Assembly: GCA_905233795.1 (NCBI GenBank)
Contig: CAJOFP010000003.1
Span: 14,471-27,412 of the forward strand
DNA length: 12,942 bases
Direction: 5' to 3'
Source of the DNA: an uncultured Oscillibacter sp.
GTDB taxonomy: Bacteria > Bacillota > Clostridia > Oscillospirales > Oscillospiraceae
The notes beneath the pieces are model-generated. The model saw only the letters and a list, made by a program, of their open reading frames with translations. It had not been told where the DNA came from and did no database searches. The position numbers were made by a program, and so were the translations under genes. This document shows positions 1 to 7,221 of this stretch, one piece after another (the stretch's first letter is position 1; every line of letters starts with the position of its first letter).

Positions 1-606
1 GACAAACGGCAGGACTGTCGATTCCAGACATAACGACATGGCCCCCAGCGCAAGTAAAACCGCGATAGCGATAAAAACCGGCAATTCGCCGTCCATAATA
101 TCCTGAATATCTTTTGTCACAACGGAAAAGCCCGCTAAAAAACATTTTTCGTTACATAAAGCCCGTATTTGATTAATCGCCCGGATCGTCTCGTTAGAGG
201 CGCCCGCGTGTTCGTATTGAATCACCATCATCGTGGCGCCGCCTGAGAAAAACATATCCCGGAAATGCGCCGGAATCATATCCGTCGGAATCTGTACGCC
301 GACAAGATTGCTGACCCATAACGCGTTCGACACGCCCGGTATTTTTTTTATCTGATTGACTAAATCATCCGAATATCCGGCGGGCATTCCGTCCACGATT
401 AACATACTGGTCGCCGCCATGTGAAACGGCTCTTCCAGTAATTTTTCGCCTTTCGACGCGGGCAGATTCTCCGGCAAATAAGATAAAATATCATAATTGA
501 CGCGTGTGGCGAAATAGCCCAGCGCGGACGGAATTAATAATATAATCGCCGCCAATAAAACAATACGGGGTTTCCGGGTCAATCCCCGCGCGATTTTTTC
601 CAGCAT
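1..606 (-). CDS. MMPL/RND-family membrane transporter, N-terminal 202 residues (partial)
   Basis: This is the beginning of a large polytopic permease; the rest lies beyond the left edge. The visible part has a cytoplasmic basic start (MLEKIARGLTRKPR), a first membrane helix at about residues 14-31, an extracytoplasmic domain of about 145 residues with few hydrophobic stretches, and the start of a second membrane helix from about residue 176. One helix, then a soluble porter-like domain, then a block of helices is the standard order in MMPL and RND permeases. Translation starts at the ATG ending at 606, preceded by a GGGGGCGGG purine-rich site. Only 14 bp separate it from the upstream coiled-coil gene, so the two are surely co-transcribed. 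In Clostridia such permeases often follow a secreted heptad-repeat protein and a TetR regulator, as here. The transported substrate cannot be inferred. Family assignment rests on topology and context, since the hallmark later helices are not visible. Confidence 0.8.
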   Translation of the reverse strand, partial: MLEKIARGLTRKPRIVLLAAIILLIPSALGYFATRVNYDILSYLPENLPASKGEKLLEEPFHMAATSMLIVDGMPAGYSDDLVNQIKKIPGVSNALWVSNLVGVQIPTDMIPAHFRDMFFSGGATMMVIQYEHAGASNETIRAINQIRALCNEKCFLAGFSVVTKDIQDIMDGELPVFIAIAVLLALGAMSLCLESTVLPFV

Positions 607-620
607 AATCCCGCCCCCTT

Positions 621-3600
621 TTATTTACGAAATACGCCGGAAATCATATGCCACAAATCCCGGAACATTTTACCGACGCGGCCTAAAAACGTCGCGGGCT
701 TATCATCCTGATTTTCATTCGCGTTCTCTCCGTTTCCAGCGCCAGTATTATTATTATCATTATTATCCGGCTTTTCAATTTCTTGTGTACGGATTAAAAT
801 CTGTATGCTTTTCGGCGCCGGATTGCGATTGGATGTCAAAGACTGAACTTCCGCGCCGGAGTCCATATTTAATAAATTATCCATATCCCCGCTGTGTTCA
901 TCCCAAGTGTCTTCAATCAAATCCGTGACGGCGTCTTTGGCGTCCCTCAAATCTTGCGTTGAATCCAAACCCGTCGCGGCGGTTCGCAACGTGTCGGACA
1001 GTCCCGACAAAGTATCTTTTGTCCCTGTATCTAATTGCCGTCCGGCGGATTTCATCAGCGATTCCGCGCTTGTGATTAATTTATTGGCGTTCCAAACAGC
1101 GGCTTCCGCGCTTTCGGATATATCCGCGAGCGTGTTTAATCCCGATTGCAAGACAGGTTCATAGCGGTTTAATACCCCGCGCAGCTGGTCTATATCGCTT
1201 AAAATACGCTGAACCGTGTCAGACAGAGATATAATTTTTCCGGCGCCGTCCCGCGCCGTCGCCGATAAATCGCGCAGATTCGCCGACGCGTTTATAATAT
1301 TATTCAACGTATTTCTCAAACTTTCAGACAAATTCGCCAACGCTTCCAGCGTGTTTCGCAAAGCGCCGGAAGTATCGCTTAAATTATCCAGCATATTCCG
1401 CAAATCGCCCGACGTATCCCGGACAGAGCCTGATATATCACGCACATTCCCGGACGCGTTCCGCAAATCGCCCGTTAAATCCTGTAAATTACCCGTCAAA
1501 TCGCTTAAATTATCCAGCATATTTCGCAAATCTCCAGACGTATTCCGAAGATTTCCAAGCGTGTCTTGAGTGGGTTTTAATACGTCGCGCAAGTCCTCGC
1601 TGGATTCTCTTAAAGTTTTGATTAAATCTTCCGTACTGTCCAACATGGGATTTAAATTATCCAGTTCTTTGCACAACGCCGCCAAATCCCGTATGACAGA
1701 CGCCGTGGGCGCGGCCAGACCTTGAATCGTATTGTCCGCCCGGTTCGTGACGTGATTCACGTCGCCAATTAAATCATCCATGCTGTCAATTAAAATATCC
1801 AGCGCGGGGGCGTTTTCGCTTTTACGCAAGTTATTTAAATAATCCATCTGGGACGCCAATTTCGATTCCTGTCCCTTGTATTCGTCATTCTGACTTAAAA
1901 TTTGCGCGACGAAATTTTCAAAATTCATACCGGCTTTCGCCTGAAATAGCATATATTGTTTTTGTACGGCTATCCAGTTGGCGTAATTTTCGTTATCTTC
2001 CGGGAGTTCGGGAACAGCCGCCAACGGCGCCAACTGTCCCGCCATCGCCGCCGCTTTTTCCGCTGAATCCGCCTTGCCGCTGATAATCAGCATATAAGCC
2101 AAAAATTCCGGAAATTCTTCTGACAAATACGCTTTGTCAAATAAGTCCACTTTTTCTAACGTCGATTTAAAATCCAAAGCGCCGCTGGGTTCATATTCGC
2201 CCATACTCGGCACATTGCGCAGCGTACTTTCAAGCCGGTTCAAACTGATTCGCGTTTTCACGGCCATGTCGATTAAATTTCTGACTTCCCGTCCGTTTTT
2301 CTCCAGACTTTTTAAATTTTCTTCCAGATTGTCTAAATCTATATCCAGACCGCCCAAGGCGTTTTCCATACGCCGCAAACCGTCCTCGACTTGCGACAAT
2401 CCATCTTCCGTATCGCTTAAATTATCATCCAGATTGTCTAAATTATTTTGCGTGTTATCCAGATCATCTTCCAGATCAAGCAAATTTTCTTCCGCGTCGC
2501 GCAAATTGATTTCTATATTATTTAAGCCGTCCGCCGTCTGGCTTAAACTTTCTTCCACTTGAATCAAGCCGGCTTCCGTATCGCGCAGACCGGTTTCTAA
2601 ATCTAATAATTTCGCGCTCATATCCGCCAAACCGGATTCAATCGCGCTTAAACTATTTTCAAGAGCTTTTAAATTTTCTTGTAAATTATATAAAACGCCC
2701 TCTAATTCCGTCAGATTTCCGCCTAATTTTAAACTCGTATCCGTCAGATTATTGAATACGCTTTGAAGTTCTTTTACAAACGCGCTCGCGCTTTGCGCTT
2801 CGTCCGATACGGGTTTTAACGCTTCTGAAAGCGCGTCCAAATCGCGGCGCAAAACATCCAGATCGCCATAAATCCCGTCTTTGCCTTTCGAGATTATATC
2901 CCGCGCCGCGTCGAGTTCGTCCAATCCGTCAGCCGTATGATATAAATTATTTTGCATATCGTGAAACGAATCCAGAACCGTGTCCAAACTGTCGGATAAT
3001 TTATGATAACTGTCCTCTAAATCCGTCTTTTTTTCGCTTAATTCGGCTATATCGTCTAATTGCGATAACGTCGCGGGAACTATCATGAAAGTCAGGCCGT
3101 TAAAAGAAAAATCCTCCGCGCCGATACGGATTTGAAAATGCTGTTCCTCACTCGGAAACGCTAAAAATAATACGGTCCGCAAATTGCCAAGTAATTGCGT
3201 TTGGGCGCCGGGCGCTTCAAGAGATAAAATATCGTCTTGATTAAAAATCGCCGTCATAGCCAAAATATAATTATTTTTGGCGTATTCGCTGGCGTTTGGA
3301 TTGGGTATGGCGTCAATATCGAGTTCGACCACGCCGGTTTTCCCGGCTAAGTCCTCGGCTTTGGACGGTACGCCGTTCAGCATATAATGTACAGACAAAC
3401 TCCAAGGCAAATCCCGGAACGGTTTCGCCGTTTTGCCCTCGAAATAAAAACGCGCCGGCGGATTCAAACCAAATCGAAATGTACACGCGTCCCCGTCCCG
3501 ATCCGGTTCCATGCCGTCGGTGAGATTTTCGATGGAATCATAATCGCCATAATCCGTGATAAATTTCGCGCCGTTGAGCATATAACTCTTGACGACGCCG

Positions 3601-3782
3601 CCCTCCGTGAGATTGCCGTAATAATCCGTCGTGACGTAATACGCCTCATCGTAAGTGGCGCGGACGCCGTCGCCGATTATTTCAGCCGCGTGGGCTTTTA
3701 TAATATAATCGGACGGCGCGCCGTTTAAAATGAAAAAAGCCATACAGACGGCTATCATCCGTTTCACGTTCCGGGGTATCAT
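621..3782 (-). CDS. Secreted heptad-repeat coiled-coil protein (YhgE/Pip-like partner of MMPL permease)
   Basis: This protein of about 1053 residues begins with a signal peptide: basic start MIPRNVKRM, hydrophobic core at residues 9-20, and a likely cleavage near KAHAA (about residue 32). A beta-rich domain follows to about residue 235; its phrases SVHYMLNGV and DLAGKTG resemble the N-terminal domain of clostridial proteins encoded beside MMPL permeases. Two heptad arrays follow, at about residues 384-495 (units such as GLRDTEA, NLLDLED) and 740-870 (units such as NTSGDLR, DTSGALR), split by a helical, less regular region. They match the X-X-X-L-X-X-G heptads known from YhgE/Pip proteins. The end is an Asn/Asp-rich linker and a basic amphipathic helix (about 1031-1053), with no clear membrane span. 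The likely role is an extracytoplasmic rod or adaptor working with the downstream permease; that is inferred from context. I start at 3782 because GGAGG sits 8 nt upstream; the ATG at 3797 overlaps that site. Confidence 0.8.
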   Translation of the reverse strand: MIPRNVKRMIAVCMAFFILNGAPSDYIIKAHAAEIIGDGVRATYDEAYYVTTDYYGNLTEGGVVKSYMLNGAKFITDYGDYDSIENLTDGMEPDRDGDACTFRFGLNPPARFYFEGKTAKPFRDLPWSLSVHYMLNGVPSKAEDLAGKTGVVELDIDAIPNPNASEYAKNNYILAMTAIFNQDDILSLEAPGAQTQLLGNLRTVLFLAFPSEEQHFQIRIGAEDFSFNGLTFMIVPATLSQLDDIAELSEKKTDLEDSYHKLSDSLDTVLDSFHDMQNNLYHTADGLDELDAARDIISKGKDGIYGDLDVLRRDLDALSEALKPVSDEAQSASAFVKELQSVFNNLTDTSLKLGGNLTELEGVLYNLQENLKALENSLSAIESGLADMSAKLLDLETGLRDTEAGLIQVEESLSQTADGLNNIEINLRDAEENLLDLEDDLDNTQNNLDNLDDNLSDTEDGLSQVEDGLRRMENALGGLDIDLDNLEENLKSLEKNGREVRNLIDMAVKTRISLNRLESTLRNVPSMGEYEPSGALDFKSTLEKVDLFDKAYLSEEFPEFLAYMLIISGKADSAEKAAAMAGQLAPLAAVPELPEDNENYANWIAVQKQYMLFQAKAGMNFENFVAQILSQNDEYKGQESKLASQMDYLNNLRKSENAPALDILIDSMDDLIGDVNHVTNRADNTIQGLAAPTASVIRDLAALCKELDNLNPMLDSTEDLIKTLRESSEDLRDVLKPTQDTLGNLRNTSGDLRNMLDNLSDLTGNLQDLTGDLRNASGNVRDISGSVRDTSGDLRNMLDNLSDTSGALRNTLEALANLSESLRNTLNNIINASANLRDLSATARDGAGKIISLSDTVQRILSDIDQLRGVLNRYEPVLQSGLNTLADISESAEAAVWNANKLITSAESLMKSAGRQLDTGTKDTLSGLSDTLRTAATGLDSTQDLRDAKDAVTDLIEDTWDEHSGDMDNLLNMDSGAEVQSLTSNRNPAPKSIQILIRTQEIEKPDNNDNNNTGAGNGENANENQDDKPATFLGRVGKMFRDLWHMISGVFRK
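1188..1625 (-). repeat. Second heptad array, with a DNA-level duplication 126 bp apart
   Basis: This stretch encodes about 20 consecutive seven-residue units of the type N-T-S-G-D-L-R. The repetition also shows in the DNA: 1375-1421 and 1501-1547 are 47-bp direct repeats with 4 mismatches, exactly 126 bp (six heptads) apart. That suggests the array grew by in-frame duplication, not only by selection for the heptad pattern. Confidence 0.85.
2298..2633 (-). repeat. First heptad array (16 contiguous seven-residue units)
   Basis: The encoded units have the form x-L-x-x-x-(E/D)-x, with Gly or Asn often in the first place, for example GLADMSA, GLIQVEE, NLDNLDD and GLSQVED. They run without a break for about 112 residues. 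The array is strongly acidic, whereas the second array carries regular Arg residues, so the two may pair or contact different surfaces. Confidence 0.85.
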
Positions 3783-3790
3783 GCGGGATT

Positions 3791-3795
3791 CCTCC
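3791..3795 (-). promoter_or_regulatory. Ribosome binding site that fixes the coiled-coil protein start
   Basis: On the minus strand GGAGG lies 8 nt before the ATG at 3782. An earlier in-frame ATG at 3797 overlaps the first base of this site and has no purine tract of its own upstream, so it would not be served by it. The later ATG also gives a more typical signal peptide with a short basic start. Confidence 0.8.
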
Positions 3796-3815
3796 ATTTC
3801 ATGAGCATTATTTTT

Positions 3816-3845
3816 ATTAATTTATTATTTATTAATTTATTATTT
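3816..3845. repeat. Perfect 15-bp tandem repeat (two copies) in the leader of the coiled-coil gene
   Basis: The A/T-only unit ATTAATTTATTATTT occurs twice head to tail, 34 bp before the start codon of the minus-strand operon. It could be a slippage product in A/T-rich DNA or a part of the 5' leader. No function is shown by the sequence. Confidence 0.7.
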
Positions 3846-3932
3846 ATCAACAAATTCAGACGCGAATTTATAAAAATATAAAAAATATAAAATTATAATT
3901 TTATAGACAGGCGTTGAGTAAATAAAAACTTG

Positions 3933-3961
3933 TTGATTTTTAAACTTTTGTTTATTATAAT
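3933..3961 (+). promoter_or_regulatory. Sigma-A type promoter of the tetR gene
   Basis: TTGATT (3933-3938) and TATAAT (3956-3961) are separated by exactly 17 bp. The predicted transcription start is near 3968, which leaves an untranslated leader of about 154 nt before the tetR start codon. It reads toward tetR. Confidence 0.7.
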
Positions 3962-3979
3962 ACGCGTGACGGTAAAAAA

Positions 3980-3995
3980 GCAATCGTCAGATTGC
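3980..3995. promoter_or_regulatory. Candidate TetR operator (GCAATC-GTCA-GATTGC)
   Basis: This perfect inverted repeat has 6-bp arms and a 4-bp centre. It lies about 12 bp downstream of the predicted tetR transcription start. It is nested inside a wider 8-bp inverted pair, CGGTAAAA (3970-3977) and TTTTACCG (4012-4019). Autorepression by a TetR protein from such a site is typical of the family. Whether it also controls the minus-strand operon depends on where that promoter lies. Confidence 0.5.
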
Positions 3996-4121
3996 CGAAT
4001 ATAAATCATAATTTTACCGCGTTTTCGACAAATCAGGGAAAGCGAAAATGAATCAATTGATTAATTAAATTTTAGTTTTTTAATTTAATAATACAAAATA
4101 AAAAAAGGGGGAAGATGGATT

Positions 4122-4718
4122 ATGGCGGCAACGGCGGAACAGTCCGGGGATCGCAGATCGCGGCGTTCCCGGAGATTATTAAAACAGGGTTTATTGGAAT
4201 TATTGCGGGAAAAGCGTTTTTTTCAGATTTCCGTCCGGGATATTACGGAACGCGTGGACATGAATCGCGGGACGTTTTATCTGCATTATCCCGACACCGC
4301 CGCGCTTATGCGGAGCGTGGTGGACGATATGGCGCGGGAGGCGCAGAATTTAATAGAAGCGCATATGAAAGAAACGGTCGAAAGCAATTCGCTCAGACCG
4401 GTATTTGAGCCGCTTTTAGATTATATTATCGAACGCCGCGAGGAGTGCAGGCTGTTATTCGACAACGAATCCGGGAGCGGATTTCTGGAACGGCTTCAAA
4501 AACTGGTCTATCAGAACGGCGTGGATTTCATTCGCGCTTTATATGCCCCGCCGGATGAGAATCAACTGGCGTATTTGTTGGATTTTATCGCGTTCGGATT
4601 GGTCGGATTGATAAAATCATGGTTCAGTCAAGGCATGATATTGCCGAAAGAGGATTTAATAGCGGCGGCGGATCGCATGGTCAGCGGCGCGGCGGATAAA
4701 TTTCTGAAAGCGCCGTGA
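4122..4718 (+). CDS. TetR/AcrR-family transcriptional regulator
   Basis: This 198-residue repressor has the usual TetR length. The DNA-binding domain spans about residues 15-60: a basic helix (RRSRRSRRLL), then the helix-turn-helix from ISVRDIT through MNRGTFYLHY, a very typical TetR recognition helix with the TFY-HY signature. The C-terminal part is all-helical, with the hydrophobic helix at about 150-170 (FIAFGLVGLIKSWF) seen in the branch with a TetR_C-type ligand domain (DhaS/YsiA-like). The ATG at 4122 is preceded by GGGGGA with 9 nt spacing. An ATG 7 bp earlier, at 4115, is in another frame and not used. It is divergent from the coiled-coil/MMPL operon, so the likely job is sensing a compound, perhaps a membrane-active one, and derepressing the exporter. 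The ligand is unknown. Confidence 0.92.
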   Translation: MAATAEQSGDRRSRRSRRLLKQGLLELLREKRFFQISVRDITERVDMNRGTFYLHYPDTAALMRSVVDDMAREAQNLIEAHMKETVESNSLRPVFEPLLDYIIERREECRLLFDNESGSGFLERLQKLVYQNGVDFIRALYAPPDENQLAYLLDFIAFGLVGLIKSWFSQGMILPKEDLIAAADRMVSGAADKFLKAP

Positions 4719-4810
4719 AATATATAAAAATATATAAAAAAGATATGTAAAACCGTCTGTATCGTCTGTGATGATTCGCGCTGAATTTAAATTGTAAATT
4801 TTTTGTAAAT

Positions 4811-4866
4811 AAACGCGGCGGCGTGAAAAGTACGGAAATTCGTTTCGCTTTTGCCGCGTTTTATAT
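4811..4866 (+). terminator. Probable Rho-independent terminator of tetR
   Basis: AAACGCGGC (4811-4819) pairs with GCCGCGTTT (4853-4861), and inside it AAAAG (4826-4830) pairs with CTTTT (4848-4852), with a 6-nt bulge on the left arm. The right arm runs into TTTTATAT. It lies 93 bp after the tetR stop. The region between, 4719-4810, is A/T-rich with nothing recognisable. The T-rich end merges with the -10 region of the next promoter. Confidence 0.55.
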
Positions 4867-4894
4867 GGTATAATTGATACACGCGTTATACGCG
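4866..4894 (+). promoter_or_regulatory. Extended -10 promoter and start-site palindrome for the 681-residue orphan gene
   Basis: TGGTATAAT at 4866-4874 is a full TGn-extended -10 element; no convincing -35 is found 17 bp upstream, which extended -10 promoters can tolerate. The predicted start is near 4881. Immediately there, CGCGT-TAT-ACGCG (4882-4894) is a perfect inverted repeat with 5-bp arms, well placed for a repressor. The leader from 4895 to 5067 is A/T-rich and shows no riboswitch that I recognise. Confidence 0.55.
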
Positions 4895-5067
4895 AATCAA
4901 GCGTTGAAATTCTGGTTACGCCTTGGAAAAAATATATAAAAATATATATAAATTCTGTCTCCAAAAGCCGTTTCGCGTCGTATATAAAATATAAGGCGAA
5001 TATGATTCAGAATTTTATTGATATAAGATTTATACGGTTTGGATAAAAAAAGGAGGATAAAAAAATT

Positions 5068-7113
5068 ATGGCGATTGAAAAAACGAATAACGGTCCGATT
5101 CCCAGAAAGGGAAATCTGGAGGCGGAACAGCTGCCGCCGCTGACGGAGCAACAGCGCAGAGCGTTACGCAATGGGATGAATTTTCTCGATGACCTCGGAA
5201 TCGCTCACGCCGGCAGAGAGGGCAGAAGATTTGAACGGATGGGACCGGAAAAGGACAGCCCGCCCCGCGTCTTTTGCTTGAAGCCGAACGCGCAAGGCGT
5301 GGAAGAGATGAAGCCCATTGCGCTTAATTCGATGAAAGCAGCGGAATTCTGGAAAGAGACGCGGGCGGGAAATGTCTTTGTTTATGCCGCTGGGGAGCGC
5401 GAGCCCCGTCAGCTTCAAATGAATCAAGAAAGCATGACACTTTCCGTGAGCAAGCCGCTGCGGCCGAATGAGATACCGGCGACAACGCCGCCGCCCAACC
5501 CGAATCGTTTCAAACGCTTTTTCTCTTTTTTAAACAAAAAATGGAAAAAACAGGCCACAGAATATGACAATCTTATGCGGAATCAAGAGACAAGCCGGCA
5601 GGCGCGTGAAGAGCGTTTGAACAAAATCAGCGCAATCCGAACGGATAAGAAGCTGAAAGCGGAGCTTGAAAGCGTCAAGGAAAAGAAGAACATAAGGGAA
5701 ATTGAATCTTCCTATAAAGCGCTCAGCCAGCGGGAAAGTGGCGTCAAGTTAATGACAAGCGTCTATCAGCCCGTACCGGAATTTGATGAGGACGGCGTTC
5801 GTATAGTCGAAGGCGATAAGAAGCTTGAAGGCCTTTACTCGCGGGAACAGTTTAACGATTTGAAAGTCTACAGCAAAGATGAGTTTGATCTTGACTCGAT
5901 CAGCGTGGGCGGTCAGAAAGTGACAAATGAGGACTTCGCCTCCGTGACGCTGTCCGCGCTTTGGCGTCCGGAGTTTTTGCCGGACGCCCCCGGTTGGGAT
6001 TTTCACACTGAAAAATCTTTGCAAGAAGCGGGTAAAATGTCAAAGGAAGAAGCTACCAAGTTAATAGGCGCGTCTCAAGGCGCCAGTTTCTGGACGACGG
6101 ATTTGTTTATAAACCCGCCGCGGGATAAAGAGGGGTCGTATTTCAAAAAAACCACGAATCGGGGACGGCAGATGGCCGTGGACGCTTTTAATGACTATAA
6201 AGCGGGAAAAAAAGACAAGCTCGCTGAACTGCTTGCCGGAGGTATCGATAAAGGCATTGTTCGGCTGAAAGATACCAGTAAAGAAGGATATTTGAACGCC
6301 GATGAACTCTGCGTATGTACCATGACGCCCAAGATGACGGCGCTTCTGGACAGAGACCCGGATTTGAAAAAGATCGCGCAAGAAAAGTACGGTCTGACAC
6401 AGGAAAAACTGGATTGCGTAAAGGGTATGGAGACGCTGGCTCAGTTTGATCAAGAGCGGCGTGAAGCGACATATCGTCTGGATCGTGAGAATAAGATAGG
6501 GGATCAGCATCTGACCAAGGAGGATAAAGAGAAATGCGCCAAAGCCATGGTCAAGGTAAAAATTGCCAAAGAGATGCTGAAAGAAAATATTGAGCAACCC
6601 CTGAACAATAAGAGGCTTCAAGAAATCGAAGCGAATCTGAATAATCCCAATAACTGGCAAATGCCGGGTAAGGATGACATGAAGTACCAGAATCATCCGG
6701 AACTTCGTCCCGCTCCGGAAAAAGGAAAAATCAATTTTGTAACCGCGATGACGTACAAGGAGAATCTTGTCAGAGCTTTTGGAAAGGAACCGAAAACGCT
6801 CTCGGATTTGTCCAAAAAGAAATTCCAAAACAGCATGGAGCGCATCTCGGAAGAAATCGTTAAAAATCATAACTTGGGAGAAAAGAGCGCCGGGGAACTG
6901 GCAAAAGAACTTGATCCCAACGCTTTTAGAGAGATAGATGTTCTGAAAGAGTCGAAGAGTATCGCCGAAGAAATCGCGGGTATCCCGAAACCGGCAAAAG
7001 ACGAAAAAGCAATCGAACAGGAAAAGACCAAAACAATGGAAGATGTAAGTATAAAGAAGCGGCCATCCTTAGACAAGATAAACAAGGCTCCGGATCGGGC
7101 GATGTCATTTTAA
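5068..7113 (+). CDS. Uncharacterised 681-residue hydrophilic protein
   Basis: I do not recognise a family. AGGAGG at 5051-5056 precedes the ATG with 11 nt spacing. There is no signal peptide or membrane segment, so the protein is probably cytosolic. Visible parts: a compact N-terminal region (about 25-130, with PPLTEQQRRALRNGMNFL and the Trp/aromatic stretch AAEFWKETRAGNVFVYAAG); a Pro-rich hinge (138-146); a basic patch (147-161, FKRFFSFLNKKWKK); a charged helix, perhaps coiled coil (162-225); a mixed alpha/beta middle (226-425); and a Lys/Glu-rich helical C-terminal half ending in a basic tail. Four Cys (70, 415, 417, 450) do not form a known metal motif. Its codons (frequent AAG, CTG, CTT) differ from the AAA/TTA-leaning neighbours, which suggests a different origin. 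A DNA-, RNA- or protein-binding scaffold, or a secreted effector lacking a classical signal, are possibilities only. It has its own promoter and a closing hairpin. Confidence 0.85.
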   Translation: MAIEKTNNGPIPRKGNLEAEQLPPLTEQQRRALRNGMNFLDDLGIAHAGREGRRFERMGPEKDSPPRVFCLKPNAQGVEEMKPIALNSMKAAEFWKETRAGNVFVYAAGEREPRQLQMNQESMTLSVSKPLRPNEIPATTPPPNPNRFKRFFSFLNKKWKKQATEYDNLMRNQETSRQAREERLNKISAIRTDKKLKAELESVKEKKNIREIESSYKALSQRESGVKLMTSVYQPVPEFDEDGVRIVEGDKKLEGLYSREQFNDLKVYSKDEFDLDSISVGGQKVTNEDFASVTLSALWRPEFLPDAPGWDFHTEKSLQEAGKMSKEEATKLIGASQGASFWTTDLFINPPRDKEGSYFKKTTNRGRQMAVDAFNDYKAGKKDKLAELLAGGIDKGIVRLKDTSKEGYLNADELCVCTMTPKMTALLDRDPDLKKIAQEKYGLTQEKLDCVKGMETLAQFDQERREATYRLDRENKIGDQHLTKEDKEKCAKAMVKVKIAKEMLKENIEQPLNNKRLQEIEANLNNPNNWQMPGKDDMKYQNHPELRPAPEKGKINFVTAMTYKENLVRAFGKEPKTLSDLSKKKFQNSMERISEEIVKNHNLGEKSAGELAKELDPNAFREIDVLKESKSIAEEIAGIPKPAKDEKAIEQEKTKTMEDVSIKKRPSLDKINKAPDRAMSF

Positions 7114-7127
7114 GCGTGAATCTCACT

Positions 7128-7163
7128 CCCCCTCTTGTGATGAATATTTATCATGAGAGGGGG
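7128..7163. other. Long hairpin after the orphan gene, without a T tract
   Basis: A left arm CCCCCTCTTGTGATGAA pairs with TTTATCATGAGAGGGGG: 17 consecutive pairs, three of them G-T wobbles in RNA, around a 2-nt centre. It begins 14 bp after the stop codon at 7111-7113. Neither strand continues into a T run, so it is not a canonical intrinsic terminator. It could be a stabilising 3' end, a processing site, or a partial block between the orphan and the AmmeMemoRadiSam operon, for which I see no clear promoter in 7164-7208. Confidence 0.6.
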
Positions 7164-7208
7164 AACGAAAACGGCGCGGGAAGCGTCTTTTAAAAGTTGA
7201 TTCTGATT

Positions 7209-7214
7209 GGAGGG
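7209..7214 (+). promoter_or_regulatory. Ribosome binding site fixing the Memo-AMMECR1 start
   Basis: GGAGGG lies 7 nt before the ATG at 7222. A TTG at 7207 in the same frame would place the start on top of this site, so the ATG is the start. Confidence 0.8.
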
Positions 7215-7221
7215 TTATTTT

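Larger units (their letters stand above)
3783..4121. promoter_or_regulatory. Divergent control region between the transporter operon and tetR
   Basis: This 339-bp gap separates two divergently transcribed genes and is very A/T-rich apart from 3905-4050. It holds the tandem repeat, the tetR promoter and the inverted repeat listed separately. It also holds the 12-bp palindrome AATCAATTGATT at 4051-4062. For the minus-strand operon a TATAAT (4 strand-reversed positions 3897-3892) and a TATAAA (3905-3900) are candidate -10 boxes, but neither has a good -35 at the right distance, so I do not assign that promoter. No small gene is evident. Confidence 0.6.

Noticed and set aside
1188..1625. Non-coding direct repeats or mobile element ends in the 126-bp spaced duplication
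   Set aside because: They are fully explained as heptad units inside an intact reading frame.
3783..3797. Earlier ATG (MEESR) as the start of the coiled-coil protein
   Set aside because: It overlaps the GGAGG site that serves the ATG at 3782 and has no ribosome binding site of its own.
4656..5151. Minus-strand open frames across the tetR end and the following spacer
   Set aside because: They are rich in Tyr, Ile and Phe from A/T DNA, lack ribosome binding sites and cross the terminator and promoter signals.
6061..6870. Long open frame (269 codons) on the minus strand opposite the orphan gene
   Set aside because: It lacks a ribosome binding site and a coherent protein pattern; the opposing + frame has a strong site and runs the full length.
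7207..7221. TTG at 7207 as the start of the Memo-AMMECR1 protein
   Set aside because: The GGAGGG lies within those first codons and is spaced correctly for the ATG at 7222.
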